A DNA stretch of 39,461 nucleotides from Chloroflexi bacterium 54-19 (GCA_001898225.1 MKTJ01000078.1:1-39461), one strand, 5' to 3'; shown: positions 7,433 to 16,503, counted from the first letter of the stretch. Translations and numbers: made by a program. The notes: a model not told the origin generated them from the letters alone.

Positions 7433-8263
7433 ATGGAAACACTCAAGACAGTCGAAATAGCCAAAAACAAAGAGTTTTCTTCGACGTCGTTCTCACCCGG
7501 CAGCCCTGGAAAAGAAAAGGGGTCTCTGGTTTTAATGTTGCGGGGGTTGGGAGTGGTTATCGGCCCCTCGGTCCTGCTCGATACCCTGGTAGGAGTGAGC
7601 CTTTTTAAGGCTATAAAGAGCCGGTTTAAGAAGCAGGGCAAGCGCAAATTGAACCCGCTTTTCCAGCTAGGCGCTATGCTGCCCTCTATTTATTTCGGGA
7701 CATTGCGACGCTGGATGATGCGGTGGGGCGCGACCCCTGAGGAAGCGCGCAAACCACTTCCGGGTGACGATATGGTACCGAAGGCGGGTGTCCAGTATAC
7801 CAGGGCCATTACCATAAACGCCCCGGCTGAAAAGGTCTGGCCCTGGTTGATCCAGATAGGCCAGGGACGGGGCGGTTTTTACAGCTACGATTGGCTGGAA
7901 AACCTGGCCGGGATTGGCATCCACAGCGCCAGCGAAATTGTACCGGAATGGCAAAACCTGAAAGTGGGCGAGACGGTAAACCTGGCTCCTGATGTAGGTT
8001 TGCCAGTAACCGTGGTCGAACCGGGCCAGGCCCTGGTCTTGCAGGGTTGGGGCGCGTTCGTCCTGGAAGAAATAGACCCCCAAACCACCCGCCTTATCAT
8101 CCGTACCCGTGTAGGGGCCGGACTAATGACCCTTTTGTACGTGCTGCTGATAGAAATCCCCCATTTCATTATGGAGCGCAAAATGCTCCTGGGGCTCAAG
8201 CAGCGTGTTGAATCAGCCCTGACCGCGCAACAAACGGCAGCAACCGGACAGGCGACGGCTTAA
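7433..8263 (+). CDS. Membrane-associated SRPBCC-domain protein
   Basis: Contains an SRPBCC (START/Bet v 1-like) lipid- or ligand-binding domain at about residues 115-225: the opening YTRAITINAPAEKVWPWL is characteristic, followed by GGFYSYDWLENL. A hydrophobic stretch near residues 30-55 (LVLMLRGLGVVIGPSVLLD) and another at 228-245 (GLMTLLYVLLIEIPHFI) suggest membrane attachment. The GATPEEARKPLPGDD linker recurs in similar proteins annotated only as SRPBCC family. ATG is preceded by GGAAGG (7418-7423). It stands alone: 160 bases follow the phosphodiesterase gene and a 223-base gap precedes aroA. No specific ligand or enzymatic role can be assigned. Confidence 0.72.
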   Translation: METLKTVEIAKNKEFSSTSFSPGSPGKEKGSLVLMLRGLGVVIGPSVLLDTLVGVSLFKAIKSRFKKQGKRKLNPLFQLGAMLPSIYFGTLRRWMMRWGATPEEARKPLPGDDMVPKAGVQYTRAITINAPAEKVWPWLIQIGQGRGGFYSYDWLENLAGIGIHSASEIVPEWQNLKVGETVNLAPDVGLPVTVVEPGQALVLQGWGAFVLEEIDPQTTRLIIRTRVGAGLMTLLYVLLIEIPHFIMERKMLLGLKQRVESALTAQQTAATGQATA

Positions 8264-8388
8264 CGGACAACAACAGCGCCACTCTCGGCCTGCTTCGAGA
8301 TGGTCGCCTACCTTCCTTTCCTTATTTTACCGGGCGGCTTTCGGGTTGCCCGGCTTATTCCGTTTTATAATTACTGGGTGGTCCGGGG

Positions 8389-8417
8389 TAGACTTATTTC
8401 TGTAATAAAGTTATGAT
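8389..8417 (+). promoter_or_regulatory. Possible aroA promoter
   Basis: TAGACT (8389-8394), 17-base spacer, TATGAT (8412-8417), about 70 bases before the aroA start. Each hexamer is only a partial match. A GC-rich hairpin, CCGGGC (8330-8335) with GCCCGG (8348-8353), lies upstream and may end transcription of the SRPBCC gene. Confidence 0.35.
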
Positions 8418-8486
8418 AGCCGTAATAGCATGCCTGGAAATTAGAAGCTATCCTGAATAGACGCAATTAGAGAGGAATTTTTCTGA

Positions 8487-9815
8487 ATGTCTGCCCCAAC
8501 CGCACCTTCTAGCACCCGTATCACCATCGGTTCGGCCCGTCGCCTGCGTGGTGAAATCACCGTCCCCGGCGACAAAGCTCTCAGCCATCGCGCCGTCATC
8601 TTTAACTCGATAGGCGAAGGGGTCGCCCATATCACCAACTTCCTGCCCGGCGAAGATTGTCTTTCCAGTATCGCCTGTATGCGCCAGCTTGGTATTCAGA
8701 TTGAATTTGATGAGGAAGCCCGGACCGTAGTGGTCCACGGTAAAGGTCTGCGCGGCCTGGAAGAACCTTCCGACATCCTGAATGCCGGGAATAGCGGTAC
8801 GACCATGCGCTTTCTTTCCGGCCTGCTCAGTGGTTTTCCCTTTCAGTCGGTTATTACTGGCGACGGTTCGTTGCGCTCCCGCCCGATGAAGCGGGTTATC
8901 GAACCGCTCAAACTGATGGGCTCGAATATCTCTGGCCGCAAAAATGACACCCTGGCCCCCCTGGTCATCCGGGGAGGTAACCTCAAAAGTTTCCGATACG
9001 ACCTGCCGGTTGCCAGCGCCCAGCTTAAAACCTGTCTGCTGCTGGCGGGTCTTTATGCCGAGGGTGATACGGTCCTGGGCGGTCTTATCGAAAGCCGCGA
9101 CCACACCGAGCGTTTCCTGACCGCCATGGGTGCGCCCCTGGAAAAGACCGCCGACACCCTGGTCATGCACGGCCCCGCCCGTGACCTGAAAGCCCTCGAT
9201 GTCGAAGTGCCGGGCGATATAAGCTCGGCGGCTTTCTGGCTGGTCGCCGCTTCGGTCCACCCCGACGCCGACCTGACCCTGCGCAAAGTCGGGGTCAACG
9301 AGACCCGGACCGGCGTGATTGACGTTTTGCGACAGATGGGCGCGGACATAACTTTTGAAAATGAAACGCTGGTCGGGGGCGAACCGGTCGCAGATTTGCG
9401 GGTCAAGAGCGCCCGTTTGCAGGCCGGACATATCGGCGGGAGCATCATCCCACGCCTGGTGGACGAAATCCCGGCCCTGGCAGTAGCAGCCCTGCTGGCC
9501 GAAGGGACCAGCGAAGTCCGCGACGCCTCCGAGTTGCGAGTCAAAGAGACCGACCGCATCGCCGCGATAGCCAAAGAATTTGGCCGGTTGGGGGTCGAGG
9601 TAGCGACCCGGTCGGACGGTTTTTCGATAAATGGGCCGGTGAGTGGGCTGAAAGGGTCCTTGGTCGAGAGCTATGGCGACCACCGCCTGGCGATGGCCCT
9701 GGCAATTGCCGGTCTGCTCTTGCCCGCCGGGGAAGCCCTCGAAGTCGAGGATTTCCACTGCGCCGACGTCTCATACCCCGGTTTCTGGGACGACCTGGCC
9801 CGGATTGCCGAGTAA
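8487..9815 (+). CDS. aroA: 3-phosphoshikimate 1-carboxyvinyltransferase (EPSP synthase)
   Basis: Joins shikimate 3-phosphate and phosphoenolpyruvate in the sixth step of the shikimate pathway. Family blocks are clear: VPGDKALSHRA (residues 26-36), NAGNSGTTMRFLSG (99-112), GDGSLRSRPM, LVDEIPALAVAA with the catalytic aspartate, LRVKETDRI with the catalytic glutamate, and the DHRLAMALAIAG block. The length of 442 is normal. In the first block the residue after the PEP-binding lysine (K30) is alanine (A31), where most EPSP synthases have a serine that contacts shikimate 3-phosphate. ATG follows GAGAGGAA. It is monocistronic, with a terminator just after it; other shikimate genes are not present. 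Confidence 0.95.
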   Translation: MSAPTAPSSTRITIGSARRLRGEITVPGDKALSHRAVIFNSIGEGVAHITNFLPGEDCLSSIACMRQLGIQIEFDEEARTVVVHGKGLRGLEEPSDILNAGNSGTTMRFLSGLLSGFPFQSVITGDGSLRSRPMKRVIEPLKLMGSNISGRKNDTLAPLVIRGGNLKSFRYDLPVASAQLKTCLLLAGLYAEGDTVLGGLIESRDHTERFLTAMGAPLEKTADTLVMHGPARDLKALDVEVPGDISSAAFWLVAASVHPDADLTLRKVGVNETRTGVIDVLRQMGADITFENETLVGGEPVADLRVKSARLQAGHIGGSIIPRLVDEIPALAVAALLAEGTSEVRDASELRVKETDRIAAIAKEFGRLGVEVATRSDGFSINGPVSGLKGSLVESYGDHRLAMALAIAGLLLPAGEALEVEDFHCADVSYPGFWDDLARIAE

Positions 9816-9833
9816 AAACCCATTAAATAAATT

Positions 9834-9873
9834 AAAAAGCGGTTTCGTGGGAAACTCTCACGAAGCCGCTTTT
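9834..9873. terminator. Bidirectional terminator between aroA and the beta-lactamase-fold gene
   Basis: AAGCGGTTTCGTG (9837-9849) pairs with CACGAAGCCGCTT (9859-9871) with one G-U pair; A-runs on the left and T-runs on the right allow it to work on both strands. It sits between convergent genes ending at 9815 and 9908. Confidence 0.85.
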
Positions 9874-9907
9874 CCTTATCCCGGAAGCATTTCTTCTGGT
9901 TCGGATT

Positions 9908-11374
9908 TTAAGCGAGGCGCCCCTGTAAATTGATTTTGAGGTCGGGGTTAAAAGAGACGCTTGGTTTGACGTTGACTGTCAGGCTGTCCCCATCGAACCG
10001 GAAAGCCAGGCCCAGGCCAAATGGAATGAGCCCTACCCCCAGGGCCGGGCCTTCCCCGAAAATCGGCGTCAGGTAATAGAGTTGGAGGTCAAGCGTATTG
10101 GCGTCGCTCCACCCGGCGCTGGCGGCGTATTTGCGCGGCCCAGGGTGTAACAGGGTCGTGCTGCCAGCCTGCCATTCGCCGTAACCGAAGGTGACCTGGC
10201 TCTGTTCTTCCCCTTCCACCAAGTTTAGCACCCCGCCGCCCTGGGCGAAGTCGAAGGTTATCTCGCTGACGCCCCATTCGTTTTCCGCCACGGCGAATTT
10301 CTTGCCGGAAACCTCCGCCGCCACCGCGCCGCTTTCACCAACGCTCACCGGGGCAATCGCCAGACCTTTAAGTTTTTCTTCCAGGGCGTCACTGGCTGAC
10401 GGGTTGGAAGGCAGCGCTTCGTCTTTCATACCCGGCAGGAGGTGTTTCCAGACCAGGTTCAAGACTTGCTGCATATCCATGAGGCCGGACGTAATTGCCA
10501 TGACGGCGTCCTGTTCCGGCATTACGACACAATACTGGCCGAACGCCCCGTCACCCCGGTATGCCCCGTGGCGGCAGCGCCAGAACTGGTAGCCATAGCC
10601 CTGGGCCCAGTCGCTTTCGGGGTCGTCGCCGTTGGAGATATGTTTCGAAGATGCTTCCTCGACCCAGGCCGCCGGGATAAGCTGTTTGCCTTCCCACATC
10701 CCCTTTTGCAGGTATAACTGGCCGAAGCGTGCGATGTCGCGGGTAACGATGCTCAGGCCAAAGCCCCCGGTATTGATACCTTCCGGGCTGACTTCCCAGA
10801 GCGGGTTTTCGATGCCAAGCGGTTCGAACAGGCGCGGTTTGAGGAATTCAATCAGGGTCTGGCCGGTTAGCTTCTGGACAATGGCCGAAAGCATATAGGT
10901 CGCGCCGGTATTGTAGAGGAAAAAGGTGCCGGGCTGGTAGGCGACCGGGCGGGCCAGAAAAGATTGGACCCAGGTTTTTCCGACCCCTTCGCGCAGGTAG
11001 GAGGTCGTATCCTCGTCGTGCCCGGTGGACATCGAAAGGAGATGTTTGACCTGCATTGCCGCCAGGTTTTCACTGACCTCGGACGGCAAATCGTCCGGGA
11101 AGAACGAAATAACAGGGTCGGTCACTTTCAACAGCCCTTCGGTAACGGCGAAACCGACCGCCGTCGAGGTAAAGCTCTTACTCAACGAAAACATGATGTG
11201 AGGGTCGGTCGGGTTGTAGGGCGACCAGTACCCTTCGGCTACGGTCTGTCCGTGCCGGACCAGGATCAGGCTGTGCAGGTATTGGACATTTTCGTTCACG
11301 TCATCGAGAAAGGCTGAAATCGCTGCCGAATCCACGCCCTGGGCTTCGGGCGAACTCTTGACTAATGTTTCCAC
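9908..11374 (-). CDS. Serine beta-lactamase-fold hydrolase (class C/esterase type)
   Basis: Serine hydrolase of the Beta-lactamase (PF00144-type) superfamily, usually esterases or D-peptidases rather than antibiotic-degrading enzymes. The catalytic SxxK is S63-L-S-K66 in HIMFSLSKSF; the tyrosine block is FLYNTGATYMLSAI; a GGFGLSIVTRDIARFGQLYL segment is typical. A C-terminal beta-rich domain (about residues 370-488) is an addition seen in some family members. There is no signal peptide, so the enzyme is probably cytoplasmic. The start is GTG (11372-11374) with AAGGAG 8 bases before it. It begins 27 bases after the DUF885 gene and is likely cotranscribed with it; both may process peptides or esters. 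Confidence 0.85.
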   Translation of the reverse strand: METLVKSSPEAQGVDSAAISAFLDDVNENVQYLHSLILVRHGQTVAEGYWSPYNPTDPHIMFSLSKSFTSTAVGFAVTEGLLKVTDPVISFFPDDLPSEVSENLAAMQVKHLLSMSTGHDEDTTSYLREGVGKTWVQSFLARPVAYQPGTFFLYNTGATYMLSAIVQKLTGQTLIEFLKPRLFEPLGIENPLWEVSPEGINTGGFGLSIVTRDIARFGQLYLQKGMWEGKQLIPAAWVEEASSKHISNGDDPESDWAQGYGYQFWRCRHGAYRGDGAFGQYCVVMPEQDAVMAITSGLMDMQQVLNLVWKHLLPGMKDEALPSNPSASDALEEKLKGLAIAPVSVGESGAVAAEVSGKKFAVAENEWGVSEITFDFAQGGGVLNLVEGEEQSQVTFGYGEWQAGSTTLLHPGPRKYAASAGWSDANTLDLQLYYLTPIFGEGPALGVGLIPFGLGLAFRFDGDSLTVNVKPSVSFNPDLKINLQGRLA

Positions 11375-11401
11375 GTTGAAATTCTCCTTATATTAAGTAA
11401 C

Positions 11402-13042
11402 TTAAAGTGGGGCGCTTTCCGACTCGCCGAGCAATTTTTGGCGTAACAACGGCACCGGGGGTACGCCGTTACCGACACAGGCGTCGTGGAAAGCTTTCAG
11501 GTTAAAGGTGTCGCCTTGTTTCTGGCGCAAGTCCTCGCGCAGTTTTAGGAGCATCAATTTGCCGAGGGTGTAGGCCAGGTAGCCGGGCTGCCAGGTACCG
11601 CGCAAGGCTTCCGCGCGGGCCGGGAGTTCGGCCATGTGAGCGTACTTCATGAAAAGCTGGGTCGCTTCGTCCACCGTCATGCCCTGGGTGTGCATCTTGA
11701 TGGCGGCGATATAGCGGCAGTCCCGTTTCAGGGCGGCGTCAAGCTGGCCGAGTTTTACTTCAGGTTTGCCGTCACCGTACCCCGCCTCCAGCATCATCTG
11801 TTCGCAGTAGTGGGCCCATCCTTCCGAATGGGCGGTGCTGCCCCGCAGGGTTTTGGTCACGCGGCTGGGAGCTTGTTGGACATGCAGGAAGTGAATGAAG
11901 TGGCCTGGATAGACCTCGTGGATGGATATATCCTCCATCGTGGTATAGCTGTAAGCGGTCAACCATTCCTCCTGTTTTTCGGGAGACCACTCCGGTTCGG
12001 GCAGGGTGATGTAGTAATAGGCTTCCCGTGCCTTTTCGAATGCGCCGGGAGTACTCATGCTGGCGAACGACCAGCGATTGGCCGGGGGCGTGTTGGCGAC
12101 AATCGGGCGGGCCTCACCGGGCACCGTAATCAGGTCTTTTTCGACCAGGAAGGTCCGAATTTCTTCCAGCAGTTTTTCGGTCCAGGGAATCAGTTCGTCG
12201 GCGGAAGGGTGGTCGTTTTTGAAGCGGTCGCGCACCTCGTCGGGGGTAGCGTCGGGGTCAATCAGGCAGGCGGTCGCTTCGAAATCGGCAAAATTGCGTT
12301 CCAGATCGCGTTCGCCCGCCGCCAGCACGTCTTCCACCGGTAGGGCCACCATGTCGCCCCGCAGCAATAGTTTCTGGTATTTTTCGCGTCCAATAGCGAA
12401 ATCGTCGTGAGCGGGTTGTTCTTTCAGGTAAGCCAGGAAGCCCTGGAGGGCTTCGATAGCCTGCCGGTTAGCTTCGAGGTATTCGGCCCGGTCGGCTTCG
12501 CTCAACTCGGCCTTCTGGATAGTTTCAACGACCTCGCCCTGACGGAAGCGCACCTCGCCGCCAAAGACGTTTCCGGCCACTTCCAGAACGGGCCGGGCGA
12601 AGGGCGGCTTGAGGTTGGCGCGGGCTTCGGCCAGGTAGTTGGGTACCTGGCGGTTATGCCGGGCCAGTCCGTCCAGTCGTTCGGGAAGAGGGGCATAGCT
12701 GCGGGCCAGGTAGTTGACGACCGCCAGGTTGTTGCTGTAGTAAAGCGGGTTGTCCTCCCACTCGCGCATATCGTAAAAGTTGAAAGGAATTGCTTCCAGG
12801 TTGTGCGCCAGCAGCACCGAGTCGAACTTCTCCTGTTCGGTCAGGTCGTCCTGGTTGAGTGCGTCCAGGGCGGCCAGTTCTTGTTTGGCCCAGGTCGCGG
12901 CGTTTTCCAGGGCTTCGTTATGTACCGACGGTAGCTTGCCGTCGTATTCTTCGTGCAGCCCGATGTTACGGGCGTAAGCCGGGTTAAGGTCCAACAAGCC
13001 TTTTAAAATCCGGTCGCTTATTTCTTCAAAACTGATTGCCAT
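11402..13042 (-). CDS. DUF885 family protein, predicted zinc metallopeptidase-like
   Basis: Mostly helical protein of 546 residues belonging to DUF885. The HEVYPGH motif (H375, E376, H381) gives a gluzincin-like HExxxxH metal site, and the downstream SEGWAHYCEQMMLE supplies the expected glutamate. TWQPGYLAYTLGKL near the C terminus is also typical. Members are predicted carboxypeptidase-like enzymes; few are characterised. No signal peptide is seen, in contrast to many secreted family members. ATG follows AAAGGAG. It is the first gene of a two-gene minus-strand operon with the beta-lactamase-fold hydrolase and has a recognisable promoter upstream. Confidence 0.85.
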   Translation of the reverse strand: MAISFEEISDRILKGLLDLNPAYARNIGLHEEYDGKLPSVHNEALENAATWAKQELAALDALNQDDLTEQEKFDSVLLAHNLEAIPFNFYDMREWEDNPLYYSNNLAVVNYLARSYAPLPERLDGLARHNRQVPNYLAEARANLKPPFARPVLEVAGNVFGGEVRFRQGEVVETIQKAELSEADRAEYLEANRQAIEALQGFLAYLKEQPAHDDFAIGREKYQKLLLRGDMVALPVEDVLAAGERDLERNFADFEATACLIDPDATPDEVRDRFKNDHPSADELIPWTEKLLEEIRTFLVEKDLITVPGEARPIVANTPPANRWSFASMSTPGAFEKAREAYYYITLPEPEWSPEKQEEWLTAYSYTTMEDISIHEVYPGHFIHFLHVQQAPSRVTKTLRGSTAHSEGWAHYCEQMMLEAGYGDGKPEVKLGQLDAALKRDCRYIAAIKMHTQGMTVDEATQLFMKYAHMAELPARAEALRGTWQPGYLAYTLGKLMLLKLREDLRQKQGDTFNLKAFHDACVGNGVPPVPLLRQKLLGESESAPL

Positions 13043-13085
13043 TTATGTCTCCTTTAGTCCATCCCAATGAATTAACCTTTGGTCC

Positions 13086-13115
13086 ATTCTAGGACAAAGA
13101 CACCGGGCCTGACAA
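13086..13115 (-). promoter_or_regulatory. Promoter of the DUF885 operon
   Basis: On the minus strand TTGTCA (13110-13115) is followed after 18 bases by TAGAAT (13086-13091), 44 bases before the ATG. Five of six bases match in each hexamer. Confidence 0.55.
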
Positions 13116-13241
13116 ACCAGATAGCCCCTTATTTTGTGGCACCTGAATTGCAAAGAGGATGGCGGACCCTTTGAAAAGTGAAAATTGGGTTTGCACTGGA
13201 ACCATTTAGATAAACAACGAAGTTTTTAAGAAGATAAAAAT

Positions 13242-14354
13242 ATGACACAAGAAGTTGTAAAAGACCCGGTCGCCTCGGCTAAAGCCGCCGGGCTGCGCTA
13301 TGTGAACGACCTCATGCCGGGTATCCGCCGGGAGAAAGAGGGCGATGAATTTGTCTACTACGGGCCGGACGGAGAGCGGATTACCGACGCGAGGGAGTTG
13401 GACCGCATCAAAAAGCTGGGGATTCCGCCCGCCTATACCGAGGTCTGGATTTGCCCTCGGCCAAACGGCCACTTGCAGGCGACCGGGCGGGACGCGCGGG
13501 GCCGCAAACAATACCGTTATCATGCCAAATGGCGGGTAATCCGGGACGAAACCAAGTACGACCGCATGCTGGCTTTTGGGGCCGCCCTGCCGGGTCTCCG
13601 GGAGCAGGTAACAAAAGACTTAGCCTTGCCGGGGTTGCCCCGCCGCAAGGTGCTGGCGACCGTTATCCGGCTACTGGAAACGACCCTGATTCGGGTCGGC
13701 AATGTCGAGTATGCCAGGTCGAACAAGTCTTTTGGACTCACGACCATGCGTGACCGCCACGTTAAGGTCGAGGGCTCCAAAATCAGCTTTACCTTCCGGG
13801 GTAAAAGCGGTAAGGACTGGTCGCTTTCGATAACCGACCGGCGGTTGGCCCGTATCGTCAAGAGTTGCCGGGACATCCCCGGTTACGAGCTTTTTCAATA
13901 TATCGACGAGGACGGCCAGCGCCAGACCATTGACTCGGCGGACGTAAACGAATATCTGCGGGAAGTGAGCGGGCAGGATTTCAGCGCAAAAGACTTTCGG
14001 ACCTGGGCCGGGACGGTCCTGGCGGCCCTGGCTTTGCAGGAATTCTCAGCCTTTGATAAAGAGGCCGAGGCTAAAAAGAACGTGGTCGCGGCTATAAAAG
14101 ATGTAGCCCGGCGGCTTGGCAATACCCCGACTATCTGCCGCAAAAGTTATATTCACCCGGCGATTATTGACGCGTACCTGGAAGGGACCATGCTCGACAG
14201 TTTGCAGCAACTGACCAGCCAGGAGTTGATTGAGAACCTGCACGACCTCAAGCCGGAAGAAGCGGCGGTCATGTCGCTGCTGGAAAAAAGGTTGGAGCGC
14301 GAGAAAGCCAGCGACACCCGGCGCGACGCTCAGCGCCATAAGAAGGCCAGCTAA
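13242..14354 (+). CDS. DNA topoisomerase IB (poxvirus/bacterial type)
   Basis: Relaxes supercoils by nicking one strand and forming a 3'-phosphotyrosyl link. The N-terminal domain shows RIKKLGIPPAYTEVWICP and GRKQYRYHAKWR, hallmarks of the viral-like bacterial enzymes. The catalytic domain has RVGNVEYARSNKSFGLTTMRDRHV, the GKSGK lysine loop, KDFRTWAGT, and the catalytic tyrosine Y303 in CRKSYIHPAIIDAY. At 370 residues it is full length. ATG at 13242 has only a weak purine-rich ribosome site (AAGAAGATAAAA). It is monocistronic and convergent with the cytochrome gene. Such enzymes occur patchily in bacteria and are accessory to gyrase and topoisomerase I. Confidence 0.93.
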   Translation: MTQEVVKDPVASAKAAGLRYVNDLMPGIRREKEGDEFVYYGPDGERITDARELDRIKKLGIPPAYTEVWICPRPNGHLQATGRDARGRKQYRYHAKWRVIRDETKYDRMLAFGAALPGLREQVTKDLALPGLPRRKVLATVIRLLETTLIRVGNVEYARSNKSFGLTTMRDRHVKVEGSKISFTFRGKSGKDWSLSITDRRLARIVKSCRDIPGYELFQYIDEDGQRQTIDSADVNEYLREVSGQDFSAKDFRTWAGTVLAALALQEFSAFDKEAEAKKNVVAAIKDVARRLGNTPTICRKSYIHPAIIDAYLEGTMLDSLQQLTSQELIENLHDLKPEEAAVMSLLEKRLEREKASDTRRDAQRHKKAS

Positions 14355-14363
14355 TAGGTTGGG

Positions 14364-14379
14364 CCGGGCCGCCCGGTTT
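14364..14379. terminator. Short GC hairpin between convergent genes
   Basis: CCGGG (14364-14368) and CCCGG (14372-14376) with a 3-base loop followed by TTTCTC, in the 26-base gap between topoisomerase IB and the cytochrome gene. Short stem, so only a weak terminator candidate. Confidence 0.4.
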
Positions 14380-14380
14380 C

Positions 14381-14827
14381 TCATTTCAAGGTTAGCAGGT
14401 AAGCCACCAGGTTGTCAAGGTCGGTCTGGCTGAGGCTGGTGCTAAAACTCGGCATCACGTTATGGTATTCCGGGATAGTCAGGTCGTCCGGCTTCAGGAT
14501 AGCGTGACGGATATATTGGGCCGCCGTTACGCCCGGCACACGGGTGGCGGCGTTGGTGCCAATGTGGTCGAGGGTAGGGGCTGCCGCCTGGGGTGGCCCG
14601 CCGTTCATCCCGGAAACGGTGTGACAGGTCAGGCAGGGCATCCGGCCAAAGACCTGGATACCTTTGGTGGCGTCTCCGTTATTTGTGGCTGGTTCGGCCT
14701 GGAAAGCCGCCAGCGCGCTGGCGTCGGGGGTCTTATCGGTCTGGGCCGTTTCTGAGCAAGCCGCCAGCCCGACCACCAGCAAGGCCAGGGTCAGGATTAA
14801 GAACAGGGAACGAAATCTAAGTTTCAC
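14381..14827 (-). CDS. Lipoprotein mono-heme cytochrome c
   Basis: Small electron carrier anchored outside the cytoplasmic membrane. A type II signal peptide ends in the lipobox LAAC with C24 as the lipid attachment site. The heme site is C65-L-T-C68-H69, and the distal ligand is probably M125 in NVMPSFSTSLSQ. The C-terminal LDNLVAYLLTLK helix is standard for class I cytochromes. The total of 148 residues fits a single domain. The start codon is GTG; GGGG lies about 11 bases upstream, a weak site, and an ATG a little further up is out of frame. No oxidase or dehydrogenase is adjacent, so the partner is unknown. Confidence 0.88.
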   Translation of the reverse strand: MKLRFRSLFLILTLALLVVGLAACSETAQTDKTPDASALAAFQAEPATNNGDATKGIQVFGRMPCLTCHTVSGMNGGPPQAAAPTLDHIGTNAATRVPGVTAAQYIRHAILKPDDLTIPEYHNVMPSFSTSLSQTDLDNLVAYLLTLK

Positions 14828-14967
14828 GGTGTAATTTTCCCCATCGAAAATTCAGGTTTTAAAATTGCTTCTTGTGGCGTTGAGATGCCGCTATCTTAAC
14901 ATCTTTGCCCCCGGTCTGACAATTCCCGTGGGACCTCAAAGGGGTAGAAACCCCGAACTTTTAGCAC

Positions 14968-14996
14968 GAAAAAAGGTAGCTTTTGAGGCTACCTTT
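14968..14996 (-). terminator. Terminator of the beta-helix protein gene
   Basis: AAAGGTAGC (14972-14980) pairs perfectly with GCTACCTTT (14988-14996), 7-base loop. Read on the minus strand the stem is followed by a run of T, so it ends the gene whose stop is at 15020. Confidence 0.8.
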
Positions 14997-15019
14997 CGTT
15001 TATAACGGAGCCACCCGGC

Positions 15020-16339
15020 TTAGGCATTGGTACAGTCAGTTCCCAGAACGTCAAAGTTGGCGTTGTAAGAGCCCACGCATTTGAGGGTGCCAGTGTTACT
15101 CACCCCGCCATTAACCTGGGAGGTCGCCACTTTTAGCGTAGCCAGGTTTACAAGGGCGTTGTTTATTGAATTCTGGTCATACTGGTCACCCCCCGTAGCT
15201 TTGAGATTGCTATTCTGAATAACTGTGTAAGGGCTGCTATTGTAGACTGCGGTATTTTCGGAAGTCTTAATACCATAAGTGGTCAAAGTGCTATTTTGTA
15301 TCGTGATTGTTGTACTGCTTCCAATATCGACAGCGCGGTTGGTCCACCAACCGCGTTCCGTGTCAATCGTGGTTTGTTGAATTATGGTAGATACTCCACT
15401 GGCGGTGTTAGCCCTTATACCGTAAGTCTTATAACCTGCTTGGGTTCTTGCAACAACAGTGCTATTTGTGACTTTTAATGTGCCCTGGCTGTCAATTCCA
15501 AAAAGTATCAGGTTTGACGTGGGAAAATCAGACCCACCATTTTCCACGTCTATGAAGCTATCTTGGACTAACACGCTCGTAGTGGGCCCGGTATAAAGAC
15601 CACGGCTTTCAAGAGTTCCTCCAATTATAGGTACAACGGTAACATTTATCAGGGCGCTTGGGTATAGGCTCGTTAATCCACCCTGGTTTGAATAATTGGC
15701 ATAAATTGTGGTGCCGTAATTTGATTCTCCATAGTTTAAAACGGTCAGATTTCGGACTTCCGAGCCTGCGGCCAGGTTAAGCACGCCGGTTGTGGGTGGA
15801 GAATTAGAATCAATGGTAGAGCTCAGGTAAGTTACATCCTGGCCCGAACCTTCCAGGTCTACGTGGGTTAACATATTGAGAGCTCGCCCATTTAAATCAT
15901 AATTACCCGGTTCAAGTTTTACCAGGTAAGCGTTGGCTATGGCCGGGACCGAATTGCTGATGGTGGTCATGGCGGCAAGCAACCGGTTGCCGTTGTCGAA
16001 CTGGTCGGCACTCGAAGTTATAACAACGGTTTGGCTGAAAGTAGGGCTCGTTACTTGATTGTTCCAGGTCACAGCGTTTTCGTTAGCGGCGCAGGTGCCG
16101 GAGGGGTCAATCCGTACCAGGGTGCTGGCGGTGATGGTCCGGCCCGCCAGGTTCAGGCTGGAACCGCCGGGGGTGGAACTACCGACACAGCCGGTTATAA
16201 CGGTCGAGGGGACGGCCTGGACGTTCGCGGGGGTAGCCGCCCAGGAAATAAAACTGCCGGTAAAGAGGGCCGAAAGCAAGGCGAACACCAGGCCGATTAA
16301 AACGGGCGCGGAAGGTACCGGAACCGTTACTCGTTTCAT
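15020..16339 (-). CDS. Secreted right-handed beta-helix (pectin-lyase-fold) surface protein
   Basis: N-terminal signal sequence (about residues 1-35, hydrophobic VLIGLVFALLSALFTGSFI) then a threonine/serine/asparagine-rich protein with short repeating strands such as LKVTNSTVVA, TTITIQNSTLTT and TVIQNSNLKA, the pattern of a parallel beta-helix. Near the start, ITGCVGSS and the following GTCAANENAVTWNNQ form a cysteine-pair motif known from the tip regions of actinobacterial and Chloroflexota beta-helix and tail-fibre-like proteins; the C terminus closes with CVGSYNANFDVLGTDC. No catalytic lyase residues can be picked out, so adhesion or polysaccharide binding is as likely as lyase activity. 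ATG follows GGGGAGA. It is monocistronic. Confidence 0.7.
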   Translation of the reverse strand: MKRVTVPVPSAPVLIGLVFALLSALFTGSFISWAATPANVQAVPSTVITGCVGSSTPGGSSLNLAGRTITASTLVRIDPSGTCAANENAVTWNNQVTSPTFSQTVVITSSADQFDNGNRLLAAMTTISNSVPAIANAYLVKLEPGNYDLNGRALNMLTHVDLEGSGQDVTYLSSTIDSNSPPTTGVLNLAAGSEVRNLTVLNYGESNYGTTIYANYSNQGGLTSLYPSALINVTVVPIIGGTLESRGLYTGPTTSVLVQDSFIDVENGGSDFPTSNLILFGIDSQGTLKVTNSTVVARTQAGYKTYGIRANTASGVSTIIQQTTIDTERGWWTNRAVDIGSSTTITIQNSTLTTYGIKTSENTAVYNSSPYTVIQNSNLKATGGDQYDQNSINNALVNLATLKVATSQVNGGVSNTGTLKCVGSYNANFDVLGTDCTNA

Positions 16340-16503
16340 TTAGATTCTCCCCTTATTTATTTAAAGAAAATCAGACAAGCCGCTATTTGAATGTAAAAAT
16401 TAAGGTGATTTTGAAAGCTTAAAACATTTTTATTTTAATTCAAAAATAGAGTTAAGGCAATGCTTCGGTGGGCTTAACTTTCCCTTTTGGGATAGGGGAA
16501 TAT

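Noticed and set aside
8448..9758. Minus-strand open frame opposite aroA
   Set aside because: AroA is unambiguous; the antisense product has no recognisable domain.
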